Source of the DNA: Metridium senile
Taxonomy: Eukaryota > Cnidaria > Anthozoa > Actiniaria > Metridiidae
Direction of reading: 5' to 3'
NCBI GenBank assembly: GCA_949775045.1
Contig: OX459095.1
Coordinates: 27,264,978 to 27,328,977 of the forward strand
Length of the DNA stretch: 64,000 bases
Positions within the stretch are counted from its first letter, which is position 1; every line of letters starts with the position of its first letter. Position numbers and translations under genes: made by a program. Of the stretch, positions 1 to 10,856 are shown piece after piece. A model generated the notes under the pieces. The model was not told where the DNA came from, made no database searches, and worked only from the letters and a program-made list of their open reading frames with translations.

Positions 1-88
1 GAGAAAAGTAAAAGGGCATATATTTGTCCCGTTTCCACTCCCTTACATCCCCACTCAGTAGCTCCTGGGTTCCGAGGATGTGACCTAC

Positions 89-1118
89 CATGATCAGAAG
101 GCAGATGTATATACATAAACGTCTACCAAACATATCCGACAAGATACCAGATACAAATGAACCAGTCAGCATTCCTACCAGGAAGACAGATTGTGATGCT
201 GCAGCCAAGTTAGCACGATCACATATGAGATCCCACTGGAAAGCCGTAACAAAGCAAGAGTCAGCGAAATAAATTTTTGAAATACGGTAGAAGGGCATTT
301 TTATTTGATAATGTGAGTAGGTAGTCTATTTCGATCATCATCATCATCATTATCGTCATTATCATCACTATCATCATTATTATAATAATCATTATTATAA
401 GCATCATCATCATTATCATCATCATCATCGTCGTCGTATCATTATCACCATCATCATTATTACTCATTGTCATCGCCAATATCATCATTATCATCATCAC
501 CATCACCGACATTATCATCATCATTAATTGACGTCACCATCATCGCTATCACCATCATCATCACTATCATCATCATCATCATCCTAGCATTATCACCATT
601 ATTATTACTCATTGTCATAGCAAATATCATCATCATCATCTTCATCACCGTCAGCATCATCATCACCGTCATCACTATCATCACTATCATCATTATCATC
701 ATCATCACCATTATCATCTTGGTACTGTGGTAACCAAAACTGGCAAAAGGCTATTAAACTATTGAGAGTTGCCCTCGTTAAATAATGTTAGGTTACATTA
801 TGTTTTCATTCAGTCATTCAATATATGTACCTCTGAAACAATACTTGAAAATACCCCTTTAAATTCATACTGAGTGCACCCTTCGCAACACTTATTCAAT
901 TCACATGTAGAGTTAACATCAGAGCATTGAAAGGGAGGCGTGCCGGTAACAAAAACCATCAATCCAAACTGTAGTCCTATTGGTATCAACAGGTAATAGG
1001 TCGTCCAGTACAGACACATCTGATACCGTCCAAACTCATGAATATGGCTCTTAAAAACATCGTCAAATCCTGGTGCATCCTGTTCTTTTGATTCGGGGTT
1101 TTCATTTTCTGCACTCAT
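89..1118 (-). CDS. SLC22-type organic ion transporter, N-terminal exons (partial)
   Basis: Two coding exons of a major-facilitator solute carrier resembling SLC22 organic cation/anion transporters, which move organic ions across the plasma membrane. Exon 1 is 831-1118. The start ATG at 1118 is preceded by a plausible acceptor (TTTCCAG), so a 5'-UTR exon may lie further right. It encodes the family N-terminus: FDDVFKSHIHEFGRYQ, the first membrane segment, and a Cys-rich first extracellular loop (five Cys in CSDVNSTCELNKCCEGC). Exon 2 is 89-235 and encodes WDLICDR, then a membrane segment and the SGILSDMFGRR loop, which corresponds to the MFS loop signature. The join reads SIVSE/WDLICDR in frame, as in the family. 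The donors are GTACAT (after 831) and GTAGGT (below 89). The remaining exons lie beyond the left edge. The substrate cannot be told from this part. The family call is firm; the exon 2 donor is moderately sure. Confidence 0.8.
335..717. repeat. ATC/ATT microsatellite in transporter intron 1
   Basis: Imperfect trinucleotide array (CATCAT/TATCAT with interruptions) filling most of the intron between the two transporter exons. Open frames across it on both strands are Met/Ile/Asp low-complexity artefacts. Confidence 0.9.
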
Positions 1119-1450
1119 GCTGGAAAGTACAAACAAATAATTTGTTAAAGTCAGTTGCACCAAATTGTCGAACGCATGTATTACAATATGACGATGATAG
1201 AATGATGACAATGTGATGATGGTTAAAAACTAATTAAAAAAGTAGAAAATATACTAAATAAACTTACTGAACGTAGAAGGAAAACGATAACGGAAAACTT
1301 ACATTTTGGTGCTTAGATGGATCTTGACTATTGACTAACTGAATTTACATACAATCTACGCTAAATACTCAAAATACTTAAATACTCAAGGGGACGTTAC
1401 AAAAACAAAGGCCAAAAAGTGAGCGAAAACTAAGAATAACTATAGACAAG

Positions 1451-1458
1451 TATACATA

Positions 1459-1490
<32 letters not shown>

Positions 1491-1665
1491 CATACATACA
1501 TACATACATACATACATACATACATACATACATACATACATACATACATACATACATACATACATACATACATACATACATACATACATACATACATACA
1601 TACATACATACATACATACATACATACATACATACATACATACATACATACATACATACATACAT
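1451..1665. repeat. TACA tetranucleotide microsatellite
   Basis: About 53 nearly uninterrupted TACA units. Three reading frames appear open on the minus strand (MYVC repeats) only because of the repeat. It lies upstream of the transporter start, possibly in a 5' intron. Confidence 0.95.
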
Positions 1666-1858
1666 GTGCTTTAACTCTTCTTCTTTACAGCAGATGAAAT
1701 GACTTAATACACGTCTATCTTAAAGTTCCTATTTACAACAGCTTTCAATAACTGGCCCTTAGTAAAATTTGATTCATTTTCAACAACCTGTTCATACTGA
1801 CGAATAAAGATTTGAACGTAACACTATTCATTAGCTGTTCTGGTAGCCTGAAAAGAGG

Positions 1859-1900
1859 GTAGGTAGGTAGGTAGGTAGGTAGGTAGGTAGGTAGGCAGGC
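1859..1900. repeat. TAGG tetranucleotide microsatellite
   Basis: About ten GTAG units followed by two GCAG-type variants. Confidence 0.9.
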
Positions 1901-2314
1901 AAGTAACTGTTGATACAACGGGAACCTATAACATTTGTTATTAGCGTAATGCAGAACAAGAGAAAAAGAAAAGAAAAGACACAAAGCCAAGTTTCCTGTG
2001 GTATAACATGTGGTCACGACAGGGGTTTCGGTTACATAATCATAGCAGGGACGAACAAAATCAGGCTCCATGACATGCATGCATGATTCACAAAACAACG
2101 TCCGGCTGGTCCGTCCAAGAGAAAAAAAATACCCAAACTAGATTTTCAGTTTAATCAACGTCCGATTTTACTCTATCGATACTCTGGTACCCAATGCACA
2201 GAAAACACCGTATAGCATTTATTTCTTCTGAGTAGCCGGATCAAATTCCATAGCAATAAGGTTACAATGTGAAAGACACATACTGTTGTATATTTTGAAA
2301 ACTGAAACTTTGAA

Positions 2315-2822
2315 AGTTTGGAGTCACTGGGTGCATTTCCACTAGGACATTTATACTAGTTCAAAATTCCTTTGGCACTTTGTTTGTATACCAACTTAAA
2401 AAATGGTGGGAGACATTTCTTATAAAAATATTGAAATATTTTTGCGAAAGCGACATCAATTTCTTAAAAATCTTAAGAAAAAGAAGACCTTTACTTGCCT
2501 TATTATTCGGAAATCAACGCAAAAAGAGTTCATATACAAGGGAAAAATATTATTATGTAATATTATGTAATAATTATGTAATGACGTGCTGCGGGGAGTT
2601 TGGAGTCACTGGGTGCATTTCCACTAGGACATTTATACTAGTTCAAAATTCCTTTGGCACTTTGTTTGTATACCAACTTCTTATACTTCTTATAAAAATT
2701 GAAATATTTTTGCGAAAGCGAAATCGATTTATTAAAAATCTTAGGTTTTTAGCTGTTTAGCAAGGAAAAAGAAGACCTTTGCTTGCCGTATTATTCGGAC
2801 ATCAACGCAAAAGAGTTCATAG
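2315..2822. repeat. Tandem duplication, about 282-bp unit, two copies
   Basis: The block starting at 2315 (GGAGTCACTGGGTGCATTTC) recurs at 2597 in the same order, including GCGAAAGCGA and the AAGAAGACCTTT..ATCAACGCAAAAAGAGTT part. The copies differ by small indels and substitutions, so the duplication is not very recent. Open frames here belong to the duplication and are not genes. Confidence 0.85.
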
Positions 2823-3464
2823 AACAGGTACAACGAATATTGCAAAGTATGTACATATGGTGACCCTTGATAGCAAAGCAAACAATTTGACAGCAAACTG
2901 TGAACTACCGGGCTCTGATTGGCCATTTGTCCTATGGTTAAGCCATCTGTTTAGGTATCAAAGTGTCTCATTTCTGGTGATTTGGTGTTTATCTACAAAC
3001 TGTTTATAGCCGTGTAAATAATCGATTTTCTTTTAAACTAGCTTATATTAAGCTGTTCTGCGCTGTTTCCATTCATATTCCCGGAGTGTTTTCACTGACT
3101 AAACTCGGTGAAAACGCACCCACTAGCTCGTGATGTTTTGAAAACACTTGAATAGCTCAACTTCCAAGTGCGGGTTTACCTATCATGCCTATCATGGGCT
3201 CCTGATCATGCTTGATTTGCATTAACAAGCATTTCATACCTATACAATCTACTGAACATCTGACAACCGTTAAATGAAGCAAAGAGTTATACTCACCTTA
3301 TAATGCGGTTGCAAGGACTCTTTACTTGGAAAACGCCACTGGTTGAATAAGGAATTGAAAATCAAGTCCTTACAAGCACGCAACGTGAATGGTAATATTA
3401 TCTTTGAATGCATACGTAAAAGGCAGAGGTCAATTGTGTTGAATTACTGACACTCCAACTTCAT

Positions 3465-3560
3465 TAACTATTCTTCTTGACTGGCTAGCCTCGCATACAT
3501 GTGAAAACTCTATTGTGTTCCAATGTGAACACGAGGCTAGCCAGTCAAGAACAATAGTTA
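3465..3560. repeat. Short hairpin (MITE-like) element
   Basis: A 20-bp perfect inverted repeat (TTCTTGACTGGCTAGCCTCG at 3474-3493; complement at 3532-3551) around a 38-bp loop, with weaker extension on both sides. A related, more degenerate hairpin lies at 9545-9660 inside the transposon. Confidence 0.7.
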
Positions 3561-3665
3561 TTAAAATTGGACGCAATATTTTGATTCGACATCAGTAACA
3601 ATCACCACAGGAAGCCAGTCAACGTGTCGCCGCTGCACGTATCCAGAGGATAGCCAAGGGGTAAC

Positions 3666-3742
3666 TAGGCTCAGATTTCAGCCGTTGGGGTTTCGTGCGC
3701 CCGCGATACTCTCCCCACTAACGGCTGGGCGCATCGGCTTAG
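3666..3742. repeat. Left terminal inverted repeat of the AcademH-like element
   Basis: 77 bp, perfect inverted match to 14645-14721. Flanked on the left by the 9-bp target duplication AGGGGTAAC. The helicase start codon follows 85 bp inside. Confidence 0.95.
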
Positions 3743-3827
3743 CATTGTTTTTCTCAGCCAATCAGCGATTTGCCCCTCGAAAATCGAGGGGCATAACATT
3801 AATAAATTAAAATTCAATGTGAACAAA

Positions 3828-5639
3828 ATGGCGGACATATCAACTTTCGATAGTGCTTGTATCAATGCTTTAAAGTCTTTTTCTTTCAATGAATTCAAGG
3901 ATATCCAGCGTAAGGCGTTAAAGGAGATCGTTCTTGGAAATGATGTGTTCGTTAATCTACCGACTGGCTCTGGGAAATCACTGATTTTCCAAACAGCGCC
4001 GCTTGTCTTCGATCACATGGAAGGATGTAGCGGATCTATTGTTCTTGTTATCTCACCTCTGGTCTCTCTCATGAAAGACCAAGTGAATTTCTTAACTTCC
4101 AAGGGAGTAAAGGCTGCATTCATCGGCCAAGAGCAGGATGACGAAGCCGTGAAAGCCGGGGTCGAACAAGGGAAGTACCAAGTTGTTTATGGTTCGCCCG
4201 AGACTTTTCTCGCAAACAAACGCTGGCGCTCCATGCTTAACAACGAAGTGTACAGAGATAAACTACGTTTATTATGTGTCGACGAGGCCCACTGTATAGC
4301 CCACTGGGGTTTCTCAGCTAAAAAGGGGGAGAAGGCTTTCAGAATTTGGTTCAGTCGAATCAACGAGCTTCGTTCGGTCATGAACAAGGTACCAGTGGCA
4401 GCTCTCACAGCCACGGCAAGCAAAAAAACACGCGATAAAATATGCACTTCGTTAGAAATGGAGAGTGCTGTGGTCTTCACAGAAACCCCAAACAGAGCCA
4501 ATATTGGTTATTGTGTAAAACTTGCATCCACTGATGTGAACAAAACATTTGGTGGTCTTATCGATGAATTAAGATCTAAGAAGAAAGACTGTGAAAGAGT
4601 GATTATTTATTGTCCAAGGATAAGCATAGTTTCAAACCTTTACGGAATTTTCAAAGCGGGGCTTGGAGATGCAATCTATGCACATGGAGATACTCACAAC
4701 CTGAGAGAAAGAACTGTTGAAATGTACCATGCAAGAATAGATGATGAAAACAAAGATGAGATCCTTAAATCTTTTGCTAAAGAAGATGGGGTTATAAGGG
4801 TTCTCATAGCCACAATAGCATATGGTATGGGTATAGACTGTAAGAATGTCAAGACAGTCATTCACTATGGTTCTCCAAGAAACTTAGAATGTTATTTGCA
4901 AGAAAGTGGCAGAGCTGGACGAAGTGGAGAAAGAGGTTGCAAGTCTGTCATTTTGTATTCAAATGTTATGCTGCAGCATTGTGATGACGACATTGTGGGT
5001 TACATAAGAAATGACACACAGTGTAGAAGAAAAGCACTTCTAGCACATTTTGACTGTGAATCAGTTAATTGCAGCTATGAAAATCCACATGAGTGCTGTG
5101 ACATTTGTCAAGAAAAATGTAAGTGCACCCAGGGACAGTGTGTCTATCAGTACTTCAACACAACAATTCCTACATCCTTCTCACAAGACATCCAAGTAAG
5201 CAAGAGGACTGTAACAACTACTGATGTTAAACAACTCACCTCAAAGCTGGAGTATCTTCAAAAGTCACTCAATAACAGTTTTAAAGAGCAAGCAGCAAGT
5301 GCCACAAGCCCTCTTTTTACCCCTGTCAGTCTGGTTTCTGGTTTTGGTGAATGCCAAATCATACAAGTCATTGACAATGCCAGCAGAATAATGTCAATGC
5401 AAGATGTTTATAAATTTGTGGATATCTGGCACAAAGATGTTGCCATTGAAATTCTATTTGTCATCAACACTGTCTTTGGAGACATTATGTTTGACTTTGA
5501 TGATGATGCTGAAGATGAGGACACGCAACCTGTACAAGATATTGAATTCTGGGACTTTGAGGATGATGACAGTGTTATCTTAGCTGCCTTGGCTGGATTT
5601 ACTATATCTGAAGATTTGCTTGGGGGGTTTGATGATTGA
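3828..5639 (+). CDS. RecQ-like SF2 DNA helicase of the transposon
   Basis: Intronless 603-residue protein. I chose the ATG at 3828 (AAAATGGCGGAC, good context); the frame is open for three more codons upstream but without an ATG. Counting from the upstream frame start, it has the SF2/RecQ motifs in order: Gln of motif 0 (about 30), Walker A TGSGKS (49-54), motif Ia ISPLVSLMKDQ (79-88), DEAH box (155-158), LTATA motif III (196-200), motif V ATIAYGMGID and motif VI QESGRAGRSG (361-370). A Cys-rich zinc-binding segment (CCDIC, CKC) follows at about 413-436. The stretch after DEAH reads AHWGFSAKKGEKAFRIWF instead of the usual RecQ WGHDFRP loop, so the single-strand sensing loop is divergent. The acidic C-terminal 70 residues resemble nothing I know. 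It probably unwinds DNA during transposition (inference from linkage). It faces the transposase gene convergently. Confidence 0.9.
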   Translation: MADISTFDSACINALKSFSFNEFKDIQRKALKEIVLGNDVFVNLPTGSGKSLIFQTAPLVFDHMEGCSGSIVLVISPLVSLMKDQVNFLTSKGVKAAFIGQEQDDEAVKAGVEQGKYQVVYGSPETFLANKRWRSMLNNEVYRDKLRLLCVDEAHCIAHWGFSAKKGEKAFRIWFSRINELRSVMNKVPVAALTATASKKTRDKICTSLEMESAVVFTETPNRANIGYCVKLASTDVNKTFGGLIDELRSKKKDCERVIIYCPRISIVSNLYGIFKAGLGDAIYAHGDTHNLRERTVEMYHARIDDENKDEILKSFAKEDGVIRVLIATIAYGMGIDCKNVKTVIHYGSPRNLECYLQESGRAGRSGERGCKSVILYSNVMLQHCDDDIVGYIRNDTQCRRKALLAHFDCESVNCSYENPHECCDICQEKCKCTQGQCVYQYFNTTIPTSFSQDIQVSKRTVTTTDVKQLTSKLEYLQKSLNNSFKEQAASATSPLFTPVSLVSGFGECQIIQVIDNASRIMSMQDVYKFVDIWHKDVAIEILFVINTVFGDIMFDFDDDAEDEDTQPVQDIEFWDFEDDDSVILAALAGFTISEDLLGGFDD

Positions 5640-7172
5640 CTTTCTGTCAGCCATTGACAGTTTACTAATGAACAGATGTTAACGATGCCGGTATGTGTGC
5701 TATTTTATGAGGCCTTTTTTCATAAACTATAATTTACAAAGAAACAAATTTCAAATTATACATACACATATTGTTCATGTATACATTTATTTTATATACA
5801 CTTTATATATTTGTAGTGGTTTTGATAGCCCTGTTGTATGTAGTATGTGTTGCTGTGTAATAGAAAACAGCAGATATGGAGTGTAGAGGACATGCCATAT
5901 ATCTGTGAAATAATTGCTGTTTAATGTTTATTCTTAATTTGATCGATTAGTTTGTTTATACCAAAACAATGAGACCTCTTGGCCTCGTGGACTACCTGGC
6001 AGTAGATAGCCCATTCGGCTGAGTACAGCATGGGCTAGCTTGTAGTCACATAGTATTTAGTTATCAACAAACTAACATGTCACTGAGGCATGAAATCATA
6101 AAAGAAAACAAAGGTAGCTAATTATGTGTCATTGTCCTTTGCACTATTCCATGAAAGTGCTATCCACTACTTTGTGTAAAATGTATATAAATTTAAACTT
6201 TTATTATGGTTCAATAACATAACTATTATTATCTATTACACTTCCATGAGAACAGTTATAATAAATAAGCAAATTGTACACCTTACATTAAACAGTTTAC
6301 AGTTTACTTTTTTATCATAACTGTTTCTTTAGAAACACAAATGCAGCTAGTTTACCACTAGTTATTAGGGAACTTTAGATTTGACAACAAGTATGAATGA
6401 GATTTAGTGTGAGTTTTAAAATTGTCCTTCTGTGTTTTGTTGATACTGAATTACATTCCACTTCTTGTTTTTATACATTTGGTGTCTAAATCTATACACA
6501 AGACTACAATAGACCCTTTTAGTTATATATGCCTATTGCACATTTCAGACCACATGACATTCCCTTGAGATTTGTTCTTTTATGTCAAGTATGAAAATAT
6601 TTATGCATAACAAATTATTAAATCCAAAGGGAATGAACATGTGGTTTGAAGTGGGTAAATAAACATTGAAGCTGAATGGGTCTATTCGTCATCAACAACA
6701 CACAGAAGGCCAATTTCAAACTCATACTCAATGTCATACTTGTTGTCAAATCTAAAGTTCCATATTACATTTGTATCTTTTCATTAGAACACATTGGTTA
6801 GTACACATTAGTAACAGGTTAGTGAACATCGTCCTATATACAATTAATATTACAGTATGTACACTTTTATATCAATACCTGTACATAATATCTGTAGACA
6901 ATAACACTCAAATTATCTTTGAAACAAAATCTTGTTGACTAATAGTTTCAATTTAATGACTTTTAGTCACTATCACAGACAAGTAAAGGTATAACAAAGT
7001 ATTGCTTATGTGTATACCTATACTGTTCTAGTTGAGTTGTAGTGACTAAATATCCATTAATTAAAAAAACTATTAGGTAGTAACAATATTGATTTTATTT
7101 CATTGTTTAATTTATTACTCTAACAAATGAAAGTTTGTTCATGTGAATGTCAAATAGGTGTGTTCACCAGCT
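5640..7172. other. Intergenic region between convergent transposon genes
   Basis: AT-rich and without a convincing ORF; it holds the 3' ends of the helicase and transposase transcripts. A nested hairpin element lies at 6508-6686 (AATAGACCC at one end, GGGTCTATT at the other, plus an inner inverted pair TTCAGACCACATG / CATGTGGTTTGAA). Confidence 0.6.
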
Positions 7173-9415
7173 TCATCTTGGCCTCTTTGATAGTGTAATG
7201 TTTTTCTTATGGTTATTGATCCATGTGAACATTGATGCAGTATCAATAAATTGAAGGTAGTCACGTGGACAGTTAGCAAAATATGTCATTTTGTGTTCTC
7301 TTTTAACTGTAAATACTTCTTCGTCAACCAAAACTTTCACAACTTTCATTAAATCTGTATCCATATCTTTCTTTGTATGAGTGCTAGAATTAACACGGAC
7401 ACCAATGTCTTTATCTAGTGTTTCCAGCAAACATTTTATCGGGAAAAAGGCTTTGCATATTCTGCTTACACTCTTTTCGGTAACATTTGCACCTAGACCT
7501 CTCAAAAGTTCCTTAAATAGGTGATTGTCATGTTCTAAGTCTATATCCATAAAAACATTATTACCAAGCCCACTCTTGTTGTTGACCGTTCGGTTCCATT
7601 TCATTCGCTCAGCCTCGCGTGGTGTTAAGAGAGCAGACAATTGAAATATATGGTATAGGGACTCAAGTGCATATTTTCTGCTTCCTTCTCCATCTTGACG
7701 GAAATGCAACAGAAAAATCTTTATACATCGCACCAGACGATCCCCATCACCTTCCCTGCCAGCATCAATGAAGTTGCGTAAAAGTAATGCCATGTTCATA
7801 AGACTGCAATGATAATCAAAAACATCATCCTTGAATGGTTTTTCATCACTGGATGGCTTCATGTCATTAGATGGCTGTTTATCACTGTCTTCTGTTACTT
7901 GGTTTGTGATCTTTGGTGCCTCTCTGATCTCTGGAGGTGGGTTGTGAGTCAATTCATGGCGGCGTCTACATTTACCATCCTGTTTAAATGAAGCATGGCA
8001 ACCTACAAATCTACAAGGATATTTTCCATCAGGATTTACTGGTTGGTTGGCTAGGTAGTCCTCCCATTCTTGAAGTTTATCAACATCAGCAATATGCTTA
8101 AGCAATAGTTCACTATCAACAATATAGGTACATATGAATTGCTTAACAGTAGAGAAAAGATACTTCTGTTTCACTGCATTCAAACTGTCACTCATGCTCT
8201 CATTGAAACCATTTTTAGTTGGTCTACTTTTCACATCATGCATGCCAAAGAAATCCAAACCAGCAGCAATTAATTGAGCATCCAGAACTAAATTTAAAAA
8301 TCTTTTACAAGGAGCAGGCTTTTTCTCTGCTTCTGTGACAACATCTCTCCAGTTTATCAGATTTCGCAAAGCAAAGAGGGAAGTCTTGTCGCAGGCAGAT
8401 GATCCACTGTAAAATCTATCAAATATCAGCTGTAAATGAAAATAGACAAACAATTTATCAGTCAGCACAACAACACATATAATATTCAGATTTTTTTGGG
8501 AGCTATTTTATCTAATACACAAGATGGCTATATCTACTTTATATAATATATTCCATATAAATAAAACATATTTAAGTGTTGCATCATGGTTTATAATAAG
8601 CTAGTATGGCAATTTTATAGCAATGTGCAACTGTATTGTATTGTATAATGTCATTAATTGATCTTGCACTAATAAATGTTATGTATTTCATACTACCCCT
8701 AAAAACTTGTTCTCATGATGCCAGTCTGCAAGCTGGAAGAATAAGCCATCTAGTCTTCGTCTTCTAGAAAAAGAATTGCTGACAGAAAACTTGGCCTCAA
8801 CACCTCTTTCCATGGTTTTTTGGTCACCCACAACTGGTACACGGTCAAATGTCTCATCTTCTTCTTCGCCTGTACTTGGTACCCATTTGTGGAGGTCACG
8901 GACAATGTCAATCATGTCTTCCCCAAGATTTTCATCTTTAAAGATGATCCCCAAATTTACCTTAAGAAATAACATATAACACAAGAGTCAATGATTTTGA
9001 AGTATGTGTGCTTTGATCTATCACTCTACTCAATGAATATTCCTAGAAAACAATAGTTTAGCTTGTCAGTATTTATACTGCACACTTTTAGTAAGTAAGT
9101 AAATAAGTAAACTCTTTATTTCACGTTGGTGACACTAAATAGTCAATGACTAACAAAGCTGTGACCCTTAATACATTAACAAAAATATATATTAAAAGCT
9201 ATAAAATACAAATTATTAGATTATGAAAAAAAAAGATTAAAAGATTATATATAAAAACTATAGAAAAATTTACATGTAAAATCTACTAATATTAATAAAG
9301 TTATATCATAAAATGATATATATTATTTAGATTTTCTAAAAAATATGTATATAAAGAAGATTAATGTTGGTAAAATGGCAGATTATTCCAATTAACTTAG
9401 TTGTAATAACACTCC

Positions 9416-9463
9416 TAGGCTCAGATTTCAGCCTTTAGGGTTTCGTGCGCCCGCGATACACCC
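9416..9463. repeat. Internal degenerate copy of the terminal inverted repeat
   Basis: Within intron 3 of the transposase, TAGGCTCAGATTTCAGCC recurs and continues for about 45 bp with about three mismatches to the left terminus, then diverges. I found no matching inverted end to its right. Confidence 0.85.
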
Positions 9464-9544
9464 GCCCTCTAATTAAACTTAGCACATACGATTGTATTTA
9501 CAATACTGTATCTTGTATTTCTTGAGTGTATATAGACTGAATCG

Positions 9545-9660
9545 AAATGTGGCGACCTGCTATTGTTCTTGACTAACTAGCCTCGTGTTCATGATAGAAT
9601 ACAATGGAATTTTCACATGAAAGTGAGTCAAGAACAATTGTTATTCAAATTGGTTGCCAT
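9545..9660. repeat. Degenerate hairpin related to the one at 3465-3560
   Basis: ATTGTTCTTGACTAACTAGC ... GAGTCAAGAACAATTGTTAT, an inverted pair with the same core words as the hairpin outside the left end of the transposon. Confidence 0.6.
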
Positions 9661-10617
9661 ATTTAGATTCTGTGTATAGCTCGCTATTTGGTTTTAGTGA
9701 ATCATTATTAATAAATAAGAAGGGACATTGCTGTTTAGTCTTTTAAAAACTAGTAGTAACTTATTATTGTTGGCCTCTTCTTAACAAGAAAACCACCCTA
9801 ACCTATTAAACAGGTCTACTGATGAAGACTGTTGATTGCATGGCTTCAATAATTATTCTAGCAGTTTCTGCAACTTAATAACTTTAGCTAATGATTTTTT
9901 ATCACAATTTGTCAACATATGACTGATTGATCTTATTTACATTTATCATACTATTATAGTATAACAACAGCTGCTTCATTAAGGGCAAATGGAGTTTGAC
10001 TTTTTTTCAAAACACCAATATTTTTAGTTAGCTTAATACACCCTTTTTTTTATATGAGAGCCAATTGAAAAGATATATAGTCCATTAATTGTCAATTTCT
10101 AATTCTAAAACTGTAGTGTTTGTACTCTAATATATTTGATGGGATTATAAATTGTGTAAAAACACTTTGGACTAGCTGTGTGCAAAAGTTGATAAACTAA
10201 TTGAGAATTTCCTATTGCAGAGTGCAAAAAAAAATATAAATAACCTAGATTACAACCACTATAAATTTAGTTAAGTCAGTGTGAACAACACTTAATACTG
10301 CTAGATTATGCTTATTCTACAATTACACAATTTAGTAATAAATTAAAAAGTGTTGTTTTTAGTGTTTAAACTCTATTACTAAATTTTCAAAATTGCTAGT
10401 TCAACAATTTAGAAAACAACATATATGTTATGTAAAATAATGCAATTTATTATTACTATTTTTTATGGATATATTGTTTGCTCTAATATGTTCTTTATAC
10501 TTTAAATACACAAGCAAACAAACACAGTCAAAAAGTATTTAAATCAAAAATTAACTCAGTTATAAATACCACTTATTATCTTACTCAGCTCTACCATTGA
10601 GTTTTGGAATTAACTTT

Positions 10618-10856
10618 GTGTATACACCTACTTGCAGTAAGGTTGTCATACAAAATAGAACATTTGCCACAGAAAATAGAACATTTGTGATTTAGTGCGA
10701 AATGAATTAATTGAAAGACAAAAGAGAGAGTTCAGCTTGAGTGATCTTCCTTTGTCTTTCAATCAATTCCTATCATACTAAATCACAAATGTTCTATTTT
10801 CTTTATAACAAATGTATATTTTTTGTATGACAACCTTACTGCAAGTAGGTGTATAC
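10618..10856. mobile_element. MITE nested in transposase intron 3
   Basis: Long inverted repeat: GTGTATACACCTACTTGCAG at the left, complementary CTGCAAGTAGGTGTATAC at the right, with further pairing inside (AGAACATTTGTGATTTAGTG and its complement). The AAAGAC..GTCTTT core resembles a second hairpin at about 49225-49345. Confidence 0.75.

Larger units (their letters stand above)
1119..3665. other. Intergenic region left of the transposon
   Basis: No gene recognised beyond a possible 5'-UTR exon of the transporter. It holds two microsatellites, the 282-bp tandem duplication and a small hairpin element at 3465-3560. It ends at the 9-bp target duplication of the large transposon. Confidence 0.6.

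Noticed and set aside
90..272. 60-residue plus-strand ORF
   Set aside because: Opposite strand of transporter exon 2, whose minus-strand frame shows clear SLC22 motifs.
261..733. Met/Ile-rich ORFs on both strands
   Set aside because: ATC/ATT microsatellite in the transporter intron.
1378..1665. MYVC-repeat ORFs in three frames
   Set aside because: TACA microsatellite translated in different frames.
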